Shown: positions 53,101 through 63,794 of the stretch, piece after piece
Layout: each line of letters opens with the position of its first letter
Numbering within the stretch: position 1 is the stretch's first letter
NCBI GenBank assembly: GCA_963730315.1
Contig: CAVSRD010000007.1
Coordinates: 186,001 to 250,000 of the forward strand
Length of the DNA stretch: 64,000 bases
Direction: 5' to 3'
Source of the DNA: VRUE01 sp963730315
Lineage (GTDB): Bacteria > Actinomycetota > Thermoleophilia > Solirubrobacterales > 70-9
The notes under the pieces: generated by a model
What the model was told of the DNA's origin: nothing
What the model saw: only the letters and a program-made list of their open reading frames with translations
Databases searched by the model: none
Position numbers and translations under genes: made by a program

Positions 53101-54096
53101 ATGGACCAGGGAGCGCGGTTCCCGCGCGTCGCCGCCAAGGCGGGGCACTACGAGAGCTTCTACATCAAGGCCTGCCGGCCGGGCGGCGGGCAGGGGATCT
53201 GGATCCGCCACACGGTCCACAAGCGGCCGGGGGCCGAGCCGAACGCCTCGATCTGGTTCGTGCTGTTCGACCGCGAGGCGGAGGGGCCGCGTGCGACCAA
53301 GGCGACCGTGCCGGCGGCGGAGCTGGCGGCGCCGGCCGGGTCGTGGATCAGGGTCGACGGGGCGGAGATCGGGCCGGGCCGGGCGAGCGGCTCGGTCGCC
53401 ACCGATGCGCTCACGGCCTCCTGGGAGCTGAGCTTCGCCGGCGACGCGGCACCCTGCAAGTACCTCCCGGCCGACTGGCTGTACGGAGCGCCGCTGCCCC
53501 GCACCAAGTTCGTCGCGCCGTTCCCCGACGCCCGCTTCGACGGCCGGCTGGAGGTCGACGGCGAGGAGGTCGAGATCGCCGGCTGGCCGGGGATGATCGG
53601 CCACAACTGGGGCAGCGAGCACGCCGAGCGCTGGGTCTGGCTGGAGGGCAGCGGCTTCGAGGACTCGCCCGGCACCTACTTCGACGCCGGCGCCGCGCGG
53701 ATCGCGCTCGGTCCCTGGACCACCTCCTGGATCCCCTCCGGGATGCTGGTGCTCGACGGCGAGCCGCACCGGCTCGGCGGCCTCGGCCGGATCCGCTCCG
53801 CCTCGGTCGAGGAGTCGCCGGGGGAGTGCTCCTTCGTCCTGCCGGGGAAGGACGTGGTCGTGCGCGGCAGGGTCTCGGCCCCGAGGAAGGACTTCGTCGG
53901 CTGGGTGTACGCCGACCCCGACGGGCCGGAGCACAACACGGTCAACTGCTCGGTCGCCGACCTCGAGCTGACCGTCGAACGCCCGGCGCTCCCGCCCCGC
54001 AGGCTGGAGCTGCCCGCGGGCGCCGCCTACGAGCTGGGAATGCGCGAGACCGACCACGGGATCCCGATCCAGCCCTACCCGGACGGCGGCAGCTAG
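53101..54096 (+). CDS. Lipocalin-like AttH/CrtC-type protein
   Basis: This encodes 331 residues from ATG 53101, 4 bases after the ychF stop. The signature is YESFYIKACRPGGGQGIWIRHTVHK near the N-terminus and WPGMIGHNWGSEHAERWVWLEG in the middle. These fit the two-barrel lipocalin fold shared by hydroxyneurosporene synthase (CrtC), AttH and tocopherol-cyclase-like proteins. There is no signal peptide. It is probably a lipid- or carotenoid-binding enzyme, but no ligand or reaction can be assigned. The following 150 bases to the next gene hold no further gene. Confidence 0.7.
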   Translation: MDQGARFPRVAAKAGHYESFYIKACRPGGGQGIWIRHTVHKRPGAEPNASIWFVLFDREAEGPRATKATVPAAELAAPAGSWIRVDGAEIGPGRASGSVATDALTASWELSFAGDAAPCKYLPADWLYGAPLPRTKFVAPFPDARFDGRLEVDGEEVEIAGWPGMIGHNWGSEHAERWVWLEGSGFEDSPGTYFDAGAARIALGPWTTSWIPSGMLVLDGEPHRLGGLGRIRSASVEESPGECSFVLPGKDVVVRGRVSAPRKDFVGWVYADPDGPEHNTVNCSVADLELTVERPALPPRRLELPAGAAYELGMRETDHGIPIQPYPDGGS

Positions 54097-54251
54097 GATG
54101 CGCAGAATGTCCGCGATGCAGTTGGCTTGATCGGGCTTGGCGTTTCTGATTGGGACGGATCTGTACGGGCCAAAGTAGAGACGGCTCGGGGAGGCGCTCC
54201 TGTTTTGCGGGCAGTGGGACACAGCACTCGACGAGAACCGCGGAGGTAGAG

Positions 54252-56688
54252 ATGTCTGTCTTGCAGGACGCCGCAATGAGCTCAGTCGCCCCCCCCTCAG
54301 TCGCCGGAGGAAGGCACCGGCGATCGCTGCTCCTGCTGCCGATCGCGGCGCTGCTCGCGTGGGGGCTGAGCTTCGGCGCCGCACCGGCCGCCGCCGCGAA
54401 GAGCCAGCCGCTCCACCCCTACACCGGCCCGGTCACCCGAGCCGGAAGCGGCGCCGAACCCGGCCCCAAGGGGCCGGGCGCGACGCCCCGGGGTGCGAAA
54501 CAGGCGATCCCGCTGCTCAACCCCGACCCGGCGGCGCTGCGCCGGGCGCACGCCCGCGCGGCGCGGCGCGGCAGCAGCAGCGGCGCCCGGTCTCCGCAGA
54601 CGCTCACGCCCCTGCCCAAGGCCGCCGTGTTCGGAGGCCTCAACAAACCGGGGATGTCCGCCGCGCAGTCCGAAGGCACCACCACCCCACCCGACACGAC
54701 CGGCGCGATCGGCCCGAGCAACTACCTGGAGTTCGTCAACGGCACCGGCATCACCGCCTACGACCGCGAACTGAACGCCGTCTCGGGCCCCGTCGCCCTG
54801 GACGACTTCATCGAATATCCGACGGACGAAGCGGTGTTCGATCCGCAGATCCAGTGGGACCAGAGCTGGGGGCGCTGGATCTACGCGATGGACGACATCG
54901 CAGGGCCGTCTGCCAACTACCTCGCCTTCGGCTGGTCGAAGACCGCGGACCCGAGCAACCTGACGACCGAAGAACCGGGAGAAGGGCTCGGAGCGGGCTG
55001 GTGCTCGTACTTCATCTTCACCGGAGAAGAATTCGACGACTACCCGAAGCTCGGCCACAGCGACAGCGGCATCACGATCGGGACCAACGTCTTCAACGAA
55101 AGCGAAGAATTCCTCGGCTCGCGGCTCTGGTCGATCGCCAAGCTCGGGAGCCCCGAGATCTGCCCCGAACTGGGGGTGGGGTCGATCGCGTCGACCGGAG
55201 CGCTGTTCACCGAACACGGAGAACCCGCGTTCACGCCGGTGCCGGCCAACACCGCCGACAGCTCGGCCGACAGCTATGCGGTCGCCTCCGACAGCTCGAT
55301 CTTCGACGGAAAGTCTCAGCTGACGGCCTGGCACATCAGCGGGGCCGGAGAAGGGGCGACGCTGACCCTGGACGGCGACATCGGGGTCCCGGTCTTCGAA
55401 GTCCCGGCCTACGTCCCCCAGCCCGGAACCTCCCAGGTGATCGACTCCAGCGACACCCGGCTGACCAACGCGGTCGCGGTGACCGATCCGGAAGCCGGCC
55501 AGGAGGCTGTCTGGACGCAGCACACGGTCGACGGCCCCGGCGGCCGCTCGGTGGTGCGCTGGTACGAGGTGCTGCCCGGCGCCCAGTCTGTCCGTCAGGA
55601 AGGGACGATCTCCGACCCCAACCAGTTCGTCTTCAACGGGGCGATCTCGCCCTCCCGCGCAGGGCGACTCGGCGGTGATCGACTTCAACCGCGGCAGCTC
55701 GACGCTGTTCCCGGAGATGCACGCGCAGTCGCGCGACCACGACACGCCGCTCGGCCAGATGGAAGGGGACGTCCTGCTCGGCACCAGCGCGGGCCACGCC
55801 GTCGACTTCTCCTGCAAAATCGGGGAAGAAGAACCCTGTCGCTGGGGCGACTACGCGGGCGCCAGCCCCGACCCCGTCGCGGGGGGCGTCGTCTGGGGCT
55901 CCAACCAGGGGCTCGCGGCGCCGAGTGGCGAACTCTCCCGCTGGACGACGCGCAACTTCGCCCTCCTCGCCGACGAAACGGCTCCGGCCGCGCCGACGAT
56001 CACCGGCACCGACCCGGTGAGCCCGGCAAACAACAACAGCCCCAGGGTGAAGGGCAGCGCTGAGAGCCTCTCGACGGTCCGCGTCTACAAGTCAGGCGAC
56101 TGCTCGGGCGCGGTCGCGGCCGAGGGCAGCGCCGCCAGCTTCGGCTCGCCCGGCCTCGGCGTCAGCGTCGCTGACAACGCCACCACCCAGCTCACCGCCA
56201 CCGCCACCGACGACGCCGGCAACACCTCGTCCTGCTCTAACTCCATCTCCTACACGGAGAGCACGCCGCCCCCGCCCCCACCGCTGCCGATACACGGCAT
56301 CGCGTTCGCCAAGAAGTTCGCCTTCGTGAAGCGCGGCAAGGCGCTCCTCAGGATGACCTGCCGCGGCGCCGGTCCCTGCTGGGGATCGCTGCGGCTCGTC
56401 TACCGGAAGAAGGTGCGCAAGCACAGGGGCAAGCGGGCGAAGAGCTCGAAGCGGCGGGTGCGCAACATCGTGATCGGCAGGGCCCGCTTCTCGATCCCCC
56501 TCGGCCGGACCAGGGTGGTCCGCGTGCAGCTCAACCGCAAGGGAAGGCGGTTCGTGCGGCGGGCCGGCAGGCGCGGCGTCAAGGTCAAGCTGCGGGGCAG
56601 CGGCGTGGCCAACCGCAACGTGCGGCTGAAGCAGAAGAAGCACAAGCGCAAGCACCGCAAGGGCAAGAAGCGCGGGTCGAAGAGCTGA
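54252..56688 (+). CDS. Large exported surface protein with basic C-terminal tail, frameshifted
   Basis: The ATG at 54252 follows GGAGGT. The N-terminus has a signal-like helix (LLLLPIAALLAWGLSFGAAPAAAA). A 470-residue domain contains TTPPDTTGAIGPSNYLEFVNG and FDPQIQWDQSWGRWIYAMDD, motifs seen in secreted beta-propeller or sialidase-like proteins. Near 55663 one surplus base breaks the frame; restored, it continues QGDSAVIDFNRGSSTLFPEMHAQSRD. An Ig-like repeat (PAAPTITGTDPVSPANNNSPRVKG) and a C-terminal domain with a Cys pair (TCRGAGPCWG) follow, ending in a Lys/Arg-rich tail. It is about 811 residues long. Function is unknown; surface attachment is likely. Confidence 0.8.
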
Positions 56689-56713
56689 GAGGCGGCATCC
56701 CGCCCCGGGCGGC

Positions 56714-57907
56714 TCAGCCGGCCGCAGCGCCGCCGGCCGGGCCGCCCGGCGCTTCGCCGCCCGCCGGGGCGCCCTGGCCCTCCCCCGCGCCTTCTTCGCC
56801 GCCGACCACCCGGCCGCCGACGATCTTGCGGAAGCGCATCCAGGTGCTGTAGGCGCCGAGCGCCGCCTGCAGCCGGTCGCCGCGCACCTTGGTCGTGCCG
56901 CCCGTCCCGATCAGCTTCGCCCAGACGATCCGCGGCGAGACGCCGCGCTTGACGACAACGACCCGCCTCAGTCCGCCGTCGAGGTTGCCGCCGAGCCTGG
57001 CGCCGATCTCCCGCCCCGTGAAGCGCAGCTTCCAGCTGTGCAGCGGGCAGGAGCCGTCGTAGGGGTCGGGGACGCCGGTCAGGTAGGGGATGCGGGGGCC
57101 GAAGAAGACGTTCTGGACGCTCTCCGTGTGGCCTCCCGAGCAGGCCGAGAAGAACGTCTCGGCCACCTTGCCGCCGTACATCGCGACTTGCCCTTCGGTC
57201 GCGTCGGCCGCGCGGTTGGTCGCCGCCGTCTCGCTGCCGACCCCCTTGTACACCTGGCTGCGGGTGTCGGCGTAGAGGTCGAAGCCATTGCCGCCCACCC
57301 CGGCGGCCAGCGCGAAGGAGCGTGCCGCGACCGCCTGCGCGCGCAGCTCGGCCTGCGGCCAGGAGGGGGGTGACTCGTTTGCGATCACTCCCTTCACGTA
57401 CTGGTCGACCGGCACCGCGTTGACCGCGTTGAGCGAGCCGCCGCCCGCCGGAACGACCTCCAGCGCCCCCCGGTAGGCGGCCCCGCCGATCTTCACCGAG
57501 CCGTGCCCGGCTGCCCGCAGCCTGCGGCCGCAGTTGGTGAGCGCCCGGCCCCCCGCGGCGCGGAGCTGCACGCTGCCTCCGACCCGCCGCGCCGCGTAGG
57601 CGCGCCGCGGGTCGAGGCTGCGGCCGCAGGCGCTGGTCGCACCGCCGAAGCCGACGTCGCCGCTCGAGGCGTCGAGCAGCACGCGGACGACGCGAGGGCC
57701 GGCCAGCCTGCCGATCGACGTCCCCGGGTAGTAGTGACCGATGATGAACCGGTAGCCCCTGCCGTGCTCTGCGTAGCCGTAGGCGCCGTACTGGCTCATC
57801 CCGACCCCGTGGCCGAAGCCGTGGCCCAGCACCACCCAGCGGACGCCGGCCCGGGCGCTGGGCGCGAGGAGCAGGAGGAAGAAAAGGGTGGCGAGGCGGA
57901 GTCGCAT
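56714..57907 (-). CDS. SpoIID/LytB domain protein, exported
   Basis: This encodes 397 residues with a signal peptide (RLATLFFLLLLAPSARA) and the opening VVLGHGFGHGVGMSQYGAYGYAEHGRGY, then the SpoIID core: VDQYVKGVIANESPPSWPQAELRAQAVAARSFAL, TRSQVYKGVGSE, ATEGQVAMYGGKVAETFFSACSGGHTES. The domain is known from spore peptidoglycan amidase enhancers; in this non-sporulating group it likely cleaves or binds wall glycans. A Gly/Ala/Pro-rich tail ends the protein. It converges with the surface protein gene with 25 bases between stops. Confidence 0.9.
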   Translation of the reverse strand: MRLRLATLFFLLLLAPSARAGVRWVVLGHGFGHGVGMSQYGAYGYAEHGRGYRFIIGHYYPGTSIGRLAGPRVVRVLLDASSGDVGFGGATSACGRSLDPRRAYAARRVGGSVQLRAAGGRALTNCGRRLRAAGHGSVKIGGAAYRGALEVVPAGGGSLNAVNAVPVDQYVKGVIANESPPSWPQAELRAQAVAARSFALAAGVGGNGFDLYADTRSQVYKGVGSETAATNRAADATEGQVAMYGGKVAETFFSACSGGHTESVQNVFFGPRIPYLTGVPDPYDGSCPLHSWKLRFTGREIGARLGGNLDGGLRRVVVVKRGVSPRIVWAKLIGTGGTTKVRGDRLQAALGAYSTWMRFRKIVGGRVVGGEEGAGEGQGAPAGGEAPGGPAGGAAAG

Positions 57908-57964
57908 GTTCAGCTCAACAGATTCGCGTCTCGGGAGTCTTGGCCTGCACTACGCTTTGTAACG

Positions 57965-59410
57965 ATGGCGACTCGGGCTCCGCAGGCGGTCGACCACCAG
58001 CTTCTGCTCGCCGGCGAGTGGATCGCGACCGGCGAGTGGGACGAGGTTGCCAGCCCCTACGACGGGAGCGCGGTCGGCCGGGTCGCGCGCGGCGAGGCCT
58101 CGCTGGTCGACCGGGCGGCGATCGCCGCCCGCGCCGCCTTCGAGTCGGGCGACTTCGTCCAGCACGAGCGGGCCGCCGTTCTCGATCGGGCCGCGGAGCT
58201 GGTTGCCGCACGGCTCGACGACCTGGCTTCGACGATCGCCGCCGAGGCCGGCAAGCCGCTGAAGGCGGCCCGGGCGGAGGCGGGGCGGTGCGTCGACACG
58301 CTCGCCTTCTCCGCGGTCGAGGCGCGCAAGCTGAGCGGCGCCGCCGTGCCGATGGACGCCTCGGCGGCGGGCGCCGGCAAGCTCGGCCTGACGCTGCGCG
58401 TCCCGTATGGCGTGGTCGGTGCGATCAGCCCCTTCAACTTCCCGCTCAACCTGGTCGCCCACAAGCTCGGCCCGGCGATCGCCGCCGGCAACGCGGTCGT
58501 CCTCAAGCCGGCCGGGCAGACGCCGATCTCGGCCCTGAAGCTGGCCGCGATCCTGGTCGAGGCGGGCCTGCCCGAGGGCTGGCTGAGCGTCGTCCCCGGC
58601 CCCGGCTCGGAGGTCGGCAAGGCGATCGTCGAGCACGAGCTGACCGCCGCGCTCAGCTTCACCGGCTCGGCCGCCGTCGGCTGGGGGATCCGCAGCCGCG
58701 TCCCGCACAAGAAGGTCAACCTCGAGCTGGGATCCAACGCACCGCTGATCGTCCACGGCGACGGCGACTGGGAGATGGCGGCCGACAAGGGGAAGCTGCA
58801 CGCCTTCTCGCACGCGGGCCAGAGCTGCATCTCGATCCAGCGGGTACTGGTCCACGAGGAGGTCGCCGACGCCTTCGTGGAGCGCCTCGTCGCCAACGCC
58901 GAGGCGCTGCGCGTCGGCGATCCACTCGACCCCGAGACCGACGTCGGCCCGCTGATCTCCCCCGGCGACCGCGATCGGGTCAAGGACTGGGTCGACGAGG
59001 CGGTCGCCGGCGGCGCCGAGCTGCTGACCGGCGGCGAGCTGGTCGACGCGGGCCGCTGCCTCGCCCCGACCCTGCTCGGCTCGCCGCCGCACGAGGCCAA
59101 GGTCTGGTGCGAGGAGGTCTTCGGGCCGGTGGCGACGATCGACCGCTACCGCGACTTCGGCGAGGCGCTGCGGATGGCCAACGACTCCAGGTACGGCCTT
59201 CAGGCGGGCGTCTTCACCCGCGACGTCGGCCGTGCCCTCGAGGCGGCTCGCTCGCTCGAGTTCGGCGGCGTGCTGATCAACGAGGTCCCCACCTTCCGCG
59301 CCGACCAACAGCCCTACGGCGGCGTCAAGGACTCCGGCAACACCCGCGAGGGCCCCGCCTACGCGGTGCTGGAGCTGACCGAGGAGCGCCTCGTCACGCT
59401 GCAGGGCTGA
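57965..59410 (+). CDS. NAD(P)-dependent aldehyde dehydrogenase
   Basis: This encodes 481 residues from ATG 57965. Motifs are NPYDGSAVGRVARG-like (SPYDGSAVGRVARG), PYGVVGAISPFNFPLNLVAHKLGPAIAAGNAVVLKP, LELGSNAPLIVHGD with the base Glu, HAGQSCISIQRVLV with the catalytic Cys, and CEEVFGPVATI. The GSNAP form (rather than GGxxP) and the ISPFNFPLN motif fit the glyceraldehyde-3-phosphate/lactaldehyde dehydrogenase-like branch of the family. The substrate is not determined. Stop and the fumC stop lie 8 bases apart, converging. Confidence 0.92.
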   Translation: MATRAPQAVDHQLLLAGEWIATGEWDEVASPYDGSAVGRVARGEASLVDRAAIAARAAFESGDFVQHERAAVLDRAAELVAARLDDLASTIAAEAGKPLKAARAEAGRCVDTLAFSAVEARKLSGAAVPMDASAAGAGKLGLTLRVPYGVVGAISPFNFPLNLVAHKLGPAIAAGNAVVLKPAGQTPISALKLAAILVEAGLPEGWLSVVPGPGSEVGKAIVEHELTAALSFTGSAAVGWGIRSRVPHKKVNLELGSNAPLIVHGDGDWEMAADKGKLHAFSHAGQSCISIQRVLVHEEVADAFVERLVANAEALRVGDPLDPETDVGPLISPGDRDRVKDWVDEAVAGGAELLTGGELVDAGRCLAPTLLGSPPHEAKVWCEEVFGPVATIDRYRDFGEALRMANDSRYGLQAGVFTRDVGRALEAARSLEFGGVLINEVPTFRADQQPYGGVKDSGNTREGPAYAVLELTEERLVTLQG

Positions 59411-59417
59411 GCGCGGG

Positions 59418-60731
<1,314 letters not shown>

Positions 60732-60760
60732 CCGTCTCCTCGATCGTGGCCGCTTGCAGT

Positions 60761-61243
60761 TCAACCATCGTCCCGACCGGCAGCGTATCCACTCCGATAT
60801 GCCCGATAGAAGGCCGCCGGAAGGGGCCTCCCGTCGGGGCTGTAGCGGGCTGCCGCGACGAGGCGGCGGATCAGCTCGGCGTGGATGCCCTCGGTCCCGT
60901 CGGCGCCGCGCTCGGCCGCCCCGAGCAGGTAGCCGAGCCGCACGTTGGCGGCGCCGCCCGGCCTGGCGCGGGCCTCGGCGTTCAGCTTGGTCGCCGCGGT
61001 CACCATCGCCGCGCCGACCGTCGCCAGGTCGCCACCCTTCTGGTTTTCGACCAGGCAGGCGGAGATCGGCGTCTCGCCCTGCAGCCGCACCTCGCCGGGC
61101 GCCCTTTCCAGCGCCCGCAGGTAGGCCGTCGTCCCTTCCAGGCAGGCGACCGGGGTCGAGTCGCTGGGACCGCCGCAGCCGGCGACCCCGAGCAGCCCGC
61201 CGGCGACGGCGGCGATGGCAGCGAGACGGCGCACCGCCCGCAT
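60761..61243 (-). CDS. Lipoprotein of unknown function
   Basis: This encodes 160 residues with a clear lipoprotein signal (RRLAAIAAVAGGLLGVAGCGG, lipobox Cys near 23). The mature part has a Cys pair (VACLEG and SACLVEN) and helix-forming stretches (TVGAAMVTAATKLNAEA, LGYLLGAAERGADG, LIRRLVAAARY). No family is recognised. It sits 29 bases before fumC on the same strand, so the two may share a transcript, though no functional link is evident. Confidence 0.75.
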   Translation of the reverse strand: MRAVRRLAAIAAVAGGLLGVAGCGGPSDSTPVACLEGTTAYLRALERAPGEVRLQGETPISACLVENQKGGDLATVGAAMVTAATKLNAEARARPGGAANVRLGYLLGAAERGADGTEGIHAELIRRLVAAARYSPDGRPLPAAFYRAYRSGYAAGRDDG

Positions 61244-61248
61244 CCTAT

Positions 61249-61304
61249 GGGGGCGTGCCGGCAGTCAGACACCCATGTGGGCGCCAAATCGCCGGCACGC
61301 CCCC
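61249..61304 (-). terminator. Large perfect stem-loop between M15-like and lipoprotein genes
   Basis: GGGGGCGTGCCGGC (61249-61262) is the exact complement of GCCGGCACGCCCCC (61291-61304), with a 28-base loop that itself has little structure. It begins 6 bases past the stop of the M15-like gene. No T run is present; it probably stops or processes the transcript. Confidence 0.6.
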
Positions 61305-61310
61305 GGCCCC

Positions 61311-62021
61311 TCAGTCGCCGCGGGGCGCGACGCCGCCGGACCGGACGGTCGAGATGCCGCCCTGCGGCCCCGCCGCCGCCCCGGGCTGCGCGCCTCCCTG
61401 CGGGGACTGCGGCGTCGATTCCGGCTGCGCCCCCCCGCCCGGCCCGGCGGCGCTCGGATCCTGCGCGGCGATCTCGCCGCTCACACGGAAGACCTCGACC
61501 CATTCGGCGAGCCGGAACTGAGGAGCGGCGGCGTGTTCCCAGGAGAGGTGGAGGTGATCGCCGCAGCCGTGACCGGCGTCGCCGTTGTAGCCGACCCAGC
61601 GGAAGGGCGGCCGGGGGCGGTTGGGGCGGGGCTCGGCCCAGCGGGCGAGGCGCGTGATCGGGCGCCAGGCCGCGTCGCACTTCGTGCTGCCGCCCAGCGG
61701 CACGATGTCGACCGCGAGGCCGTTGTAGTGGTCGGAGTGCCTGACGTGGCAGCCGCGGCAGCCGGCTCGTCGGCCGTTCGGCAGCGGCCCCGAGTAGCCG
61801 TCGGTCACGTAGATCGGGAAGCGGGCGGCGATCCAGCGCAGGTCGGGCACGATGCGGCGGTCGACCATGTCGCCTTCTTCGTGGGGGATCGCGGCGGGGA
61901 TCGGCACGATCCGCCCGTTCGCGTGGACGACCCGGGTCGGCAGCGGCGCGGCGCTCGCCGGCGGCGCCGCCAGGAAGGCGAGCAGCGCAGCTGCCGCGAG
62001 GACGTTCGTCAAGCGTCGCAT
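61311..62021 (-). CDS. Exported M15-like peptidase-fold protein
   Basis: This encodes 236 residues from ATG 62021 with a signal peptide (RLTNVLAAAALLAFLAAPPASA). The region RHSDHYNGLAVDIVPL and, later, GCGDHLHLSWEH carries the His, Asp and His-x-His arrangement of M15 (VanY/D,D-carboxypeptidase-like) zinc enzymes. A second Cys pair (CRGCHVRHSD) sits just before the site. The C-terminus is Pro/Gly/Gln-rich. It probably acts on peptidoglycan peptides or binds them. Alternative reading as a non-catalytic binding domain is possible. Confidence 0.72.
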   Translation of the reverse strand: MRRLTNVLAAAALLAFLAAPPASAAPLPTRVVHANGRIVPIPAAIPHEEGDMVDRRIVPDLRWIAARFPIYVTDGYSGPLPNGRRAGCRGCHVRHSDHYNGLAVDIVPLGGSTKCDAAWRPITRLARWAEPRPNRPRPPFRWVGYNGDAGHGCGDHLHLSWEHAAAPQFRLAEWVEVFRVSGEIAAQDPSAAGPGGGAQPESTPQSPQGGAQPGAAAGPQGGISTVRSGGVAPRGD

Positions 62022-62085
62022 TCCTCGCTTATCGACCGCGACCGGCGACCCCCTTGAACCGCGCAAAGATAGTCTTGCCCTCCCG

Positions 62086-63681
62086 ATGCCGACCGTTCGC
62101 GACGCCAGCTTCGACCTCTTCCGCGCCCAGGGGATGACGACGATCTTCGGCAACCCCGGCTCGACCGAGCTGCCGATGCTCGCCGACTTCCCCGGCGACT
62201 TCCGCTACGTGCTCGGTCTGCAGGAGGCGGTCGTGGTCGGCATGGCCGACGGCTTCGCCCAGGCATCGGGCAGGCCGACGATCGCAAACCTGCACACCGC
62301 GCCCGGCGTCGGCAACGCGATGGGGGCGATCTCCACCGCCCAGGCCAACCACTCGCCCGTCGTCGTCACCGCCGGCCAGCAGGTGCGGGCGCAGATGACC
62401 ATGGAGGCGCTGCTGACCAACCGCGAAGCGACCGGCATGGTCCAGCCGCTGGTCAAATGGGCCTACGAGCCGCCGCGTGCGGAGGACGTGCCGCTGGCCC
62501 TCACCCGCAGCATCCACATGGCCTCGCTGCCGCCGCGAGGGCCGGTCTTCGTTTCGATCCCGATGGACGACTGGGAGGTCGAGGTCGAGGAGGGCGCCGG
62601 CGAGGCCTTGAAGCGCGGCGTCGAGGGCCGCGCCGTGGCCGCCCCGGATTCGGTCACCCGCCTCGCGGCGCAGCTCGATGAGGCGAGCAACCCTGTACTG
62701 GTCGTCGGTCCCGACGTCGACGCGGGCGGCGGCTGGGACACAGCGGTCGCCCTGGCCGAGCGCCAGCGCCTGCCGGTCTGGGCGCCGCCCGCCCCTGGCA
62801 GCGGGCGGATCGGCTTCCCCGAGAGCCACCCCAACTTCCGCGGCGTGCTGCCGCCGGCGATCGGGCCGGTCGCGCAGACGCTCGAGGGCCACGACCTGAT
62901 CCTCGTCGCCGGCAGCTCGGTCTTTCCCTACTACCCGCACATCCCCGGCCCGCTGCTGCCCGAGGGCGCGAACCTGGTCGCGATCACGAGCGACCCGGAC
63001 GAGGCGGCGCGGGCGCCGATGGGCCACGCGATCCTCGCCGACGTCGGCCTGACGCTGAAGGCGCTGCTCGGCGCGGTCCCGGAGTCATCGCGGCCCGCGC
63101 CGGAGCCCAGCCCCGGGCCGACCGAAATCCCGCCCGCGGACCCGCTCGACTCCTCGACCGTGCACACGGTGCTCGCCGAGGTCTTTCCCGAGGACGGGAT
63201 CGTCGTGGTCGAGTCGCCGGCGAGCACGCTGGCGCTGCGCAACCAGCTGCGCGTCTCACGACCCGGCGGCTACTACGTCAGCTCTGGCGGCGGGCTCGGC
63301 TTCGGCCTTGCCGCCGCGGTGGGGGTCCAGCTCGCCCAGCCCGACCGACCGGTGGTCTGCGTGCTTGGCGAGGGCTCGGCTCAGTACGCGATCACTGGCT
63401 TCTGGAGCGCCGTCGCCTACGAGGCTCCGGTCACCTTCCTCGTCCTTCGCAACTCCGAGTACGCGATCCTCAAGTGGTTCGCCGAGGTCGAGGAGGTGAC
63501 AGGGGCGCCCGGCCTCGACCTGCCGGGGCTCGACGTCGCCGCGGTCGCGGCGGGCTACGGTGTCGAGTCGCGGCGGGCGACGGGCCGCGACGAGGTGGCC
63601 GACGCGCTGGCGCGGGCGCTCGCCTCCTCGAAACCGCAGCTGATCGAAGTCCCGGTCGCCCCGGGCATGTCGCTGTTCTGA
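62086..63681 (+). CDS. Benzoylformate decarboxylase-like ThDP-dependent enzyme
   Basis: This encodes 531 residues from ATG 62086. The PYR domain has IFGNPGSTELPMLADF and LQEAVVVGMADGFAQASG, where the Glu activates the cofactor. The central domain has VSIPMDDWEVEV. The PP domain has GGGLGFGLAAAVGVQLAQPDRPVVCVLGEGSAQYAITGFW, with the GEGSxx...N thiamine diphosphate motif completed by RNSEYAILKWF. The overall set fits benzoylformate or phenylglyoxylate decarboxylases better than acetolactate synthase. It is followed by a dyad and an FAD oxidase gene, so an aromatic 2-oxoacid or 2-hydroxyacid route is plausible but unproven. Confidence 0.85.
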   Translation: MPTVRDASFDLFRAQGMTTIFGNPGSTELPMLADFPGDFRYVLGLQEAVVVGMADGFAQASGRPTIANLHTAPGVGNAMGAISTAQANHSPVVVTAGQQVRAQMTMEALLTNREATGMVQPLVKWAYEPPRAEDVPLALTRSIHMASLPPRGPVFVSIPMDDWEVEVEEGAGEALKRGVEGRAVAAPDSVTRLAAQLDEASNPVLVVGPDVDAGGGWDTAVALAERQRLPVWAPPAPGSGRIGFPESHPNFRGVLPPAIGPVAQTLEGHDLILVAGSSVFPYYPHIPGPLLPEGANLVAITSDPDEAARAPMGHAILADVGLTLKALLGAVPESSRPAPEPSPGPTEIPPADPLDSSTVHTVLAEVFPEDGIVVVESPASTLALRNQLRVSRPGGYYVSSGGGLGFGLAAAVGVQLAQPDRPVVCVLGEGSAQYAITGFWSAVAYEAPVTFLVLRNSEYAILKWFAEVEEVTGAPGLDLPGLDVAAVAAGYGVESRRATGRDEVADALARALASSKPQLIEVPVAPGMSLF

Positions 63682-63695
63682 GATGGGCCGCTGAG

Positions 63696-63733
63696 TGTGG
63701 AGTTGACCGGGCTATAGCGGGGTCAATCCCACA
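63696..63733 (+). promoter_or_regulatory. Interrupted palindrome, operator-like
   Basis: TTGACC-GG-GCTATAGC-GG-GGTCAA is symmetric (63703-63726), and its outer arms TGTGGAGTTGACC (63696-63708) and GGTCAATCCCACA (63721-63733) match at most positions when one is inverted. It lies between the decarboxylase stop and the oxidase start. A dimeric regulator (for example of the GntR or LysR type) could bind here; a hairpin is also possible. Confidence 0.5.
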
Positions 63734-63794
63734 GTCAGCGCGCGCCGCTCCCGACCGCGCCCCTGAGACGCTCGCGGCGGGGACGCCCCAGCCG

